Assembly (NCBI GenBank): GCA_003339415.1
Contig: PDHQ01000123.1
Span: 1 to 64,000, forward strand
Origin: Ophiocordyceps camponoti-saundersi (nom. inval.)
Taxonomy: Eukaryota; Ascomycota; Sordariomycetes; Hypocreales; Ophiocordycipitaceae
Direction: 5' to 3'
Length of the DNA: 64,000 nucleotides
Position 1 is the stretch's first letter; the number at the start of each line of letters is the position of its first letter. A model generated the notes under the pieces. The model worked only from the letters and a program-made list of their open reading frames with translations. It had not been told where the DNA came from and did no database searches. Positions 62,281-64,000 of this stretch are shown here, in pieces. A program made the position numbers and the translations under genes.

Positions 62281-64000
62281 AGGTTTTAATATACTTATTA
62301 AGACTAGTAATAGCGATTACGTAGCTAGGTGCCCGGGGAAATAGCCGTATTATCTTAGTTATCGTTCTAATATTTATAATCCGCGGCGGCGGCTTTAACT
62401 TAATATTAAAGATTAATAAGCGGACCGGTAATATCCGGAAAATAGTTATAGAATTCCTTAAAAGCTATAAGCGTATAACGGAAATTCTTAGCTAAGTATT
62501 ATATCTTATCTAAATTATAACTATACTAGTAGACTTAATATTCTAACCGATAACGCTATTTAGTAACTTAAGACTAAAAAATTTACTTAACTTTTTATTT
62601 TAATATATTATTAATATCTTCTAGCTTAGCGGGAGATATCTCCTACCTTAGTAGCGGATTTATAGTAGCTTTCCGAAAGCGGTTAATATAAAATAAGTTC
62701 GTTATCTAATAGCTATCTAGTAAGTTAAGGATATAGCTATAGCTTTATTCCTCGATAACCGTAAAAGGTCCTAATTATTATATATCTAAGTATATTATAA
62801 GTACGGTTATAAAAAAGCCCTTATAGCTAAGGAATACCTTATCGCTAACTACGAAGTTTGCTAGGCGATATTTCCTATTTACTTATATTTCCTACTTACG
62901 GCGAGCTTTCTTAGTAGCGTTTCGAGCTTATTATTATATTTCCTACGCGCGGGCGACGAGTTTACGGGCTATAGTAATTAGCCCTAAAGTAGTTAAGGGA
63001 CTTAGGGGACTAGCTATTAAGAGGGGGTTTTATATATCTTTACTAAGAGCGACTATAAGTAGTGCTATATTAATCGAAATATACTATAAGGAGTTATATA
63101 CGAAATCTAATACGGGAAAGAAGGTATTCTAATTATCCTAACGCTTATTTATATAAAACCGTAGCCTCTAGTTTAGGTACTAATTAGTTACCTCTACGCT
63201 ATTTTATATTTATAAGTATAAGGTATTATTATAGCGATATTTAATATTAGTTAACTAATTAATTTTACTAAGAAATCTTAAGATAAATAGGCCGGCGTTA
63301 TCGGTAATTTATATATCTAATATACCGAAAAGATAATAGAGGTATTAGAAATAGTATCCGGCAAATACCTTTATTATATCGTTCTTCTTACTTAGTAATA
63401 TAGCGATAATCCGGCTTAGCTTATAGATAAAGGTTTAAATATAATTATACTTAAAGCGGTCTTTTAGTATAGCTTTCTTATTATAAGCTATATACTCTTA
63501 TACGGAAATTAGAATAGGTAAAAGGTATAGTAAGTTTAAAGTCTTATCCTTTAGGGTCTTATTCCTCTAATACTTATAATAGTTATAAATATATCGATAG
63601 ATATCTTACTTTATTCTAGGCTAGTAATAATCTCGCTAAAATATTTAAGTAATTTTATTCTAATTACTATAAGCGAAAATAGCTAGCTTATATATATTTT
63701 AAATTAGGGTAATATAAAGAAAAAGCTACTTTTAATTATTTTATTTAGGAATAACTAGGAGGTTACTATAGAATCTAAGATCCTAGCTTATATTCTCCTC
63801 TTAGATTAATTATACTAACTTTACTCCTAATAGGGTAAAGTTTTCTCCGAGGCGGACTAAGGTAATTATAAAGGTTAGGGTTAGGACTTTAAATCTAAGG
63901 CTTTCCGGAGGAATTATTATAAGCGTCCTTTCCTCTCTTTTATAAGCTTTTATAGTTAGAAGCTTAGCTATTTTATATAAAAGGATATTAATAGCTATAT
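62281..64000 (-). pseudogene. Ty3/gypsy pol relic, 3' part, runs off the window
   Basis: On the minus strand, from about 62975 to 62690, the reading gives a classic gypsy integrase C-terminal region: a basic ARKLVARA-type helix, then an FVVSDKVFLS-type strand, then a GPF-type turn and a LDLPDSY-like end. A chromodomain-like stretch follows at about 62580-62420, before the LTR. Upstream sequence to 64000 continues the pol with less RIP damage than most of the window. Former Gln codons are stops, so it is inactive. It is a different element from the gypsy relic at 35515. Confidence 0.75.

Overview
The window is a filamentous ascomycete (Pezizomycotina-type) chromosome segment in AT-rich, repeat-packed heterochromatin. 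About 96% of it is transposable-element DNA saturated with C-to-T changes on both strands. CA and TG dinucleotides are nearly absent, TA is in great excess, and almost every former CAA, CAG and TGG codon reads as a stop. This is the signature of repeat-induced point mutation (RIP), a process known only from fungi. It is why nearly 53 kb at the left holds no real open reading frame. All element calls were made by reading through RIP: TAA/TAG as former CAA/CAG/TGG, and AAT as a possible former GAT. No database search was possible.

Layout. 1-19.6 kb and 21.5-34.8 kb carry copies of an unclassified repeat, here called U. Its unit is about 3.1 kb. Copies are tandem on the right and mirrored about a 1.25-kb core at 17.7-19.0 kb, and a second mirror pair flanks 2.7-14.1 kb. 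Inserted into U are: a tRNA-headed SINE (875-1472); a non-LTR element G, itself split by a complete Ty1/copia retrotransposon (3395-10310, 410-bp LTRs, 5-bp target duplication), which is split by a second SINE (8751-9351); a 1.85-kb retroelement B (19.6-21.5 kb); and a 7.25-kb Tad-like LINE D (25.0-32.2 kb). From 34.8 to 53.3 kb there is a LINE-like fragment, a Ty3/gypsy chromovirus pol relic (reverse transcriptase near 38 kb, chromodomain near 41.2 kb), three more B copies, a nested LINE fragment H and a gypsy LTR.

At 53.3-55.3 kb base composition abruptly becomes ordinary. This 2-kb island holds the only convincing intact gene, a 317-residue RGS-domain protein on the minus strand. Beyond its promoter side lies a TAGGTACC-type low-complexity stretch and a doubtful small ORF. 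From 55.37 kb to the right edge RIP-mutated elements resume: a truncated copia copy, a second LINE D copy on the plus strand, and an LTR plus pol of a minus-strand Ty3/gypsy element running off the window.

How the parts relate. The only cellular function visible is negative regulation of heterotrimeric G-protein signalling by the RGS protein. The rest is a layered record of transposition, readable because several insertions have an uninterrupted 'before' copy elsewhere in the window. The most interesting pattern is that the SINEs and the LINE-type families B, D and H share a similar 3'-terminal motif, usually followed by an ATT- or AT-rich tail. This suggests the SINEs and B borrowed the machinery of a D-like LINE. 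Survival of CA/TG mostly as GCA/TGC is a second pattern worth testing.
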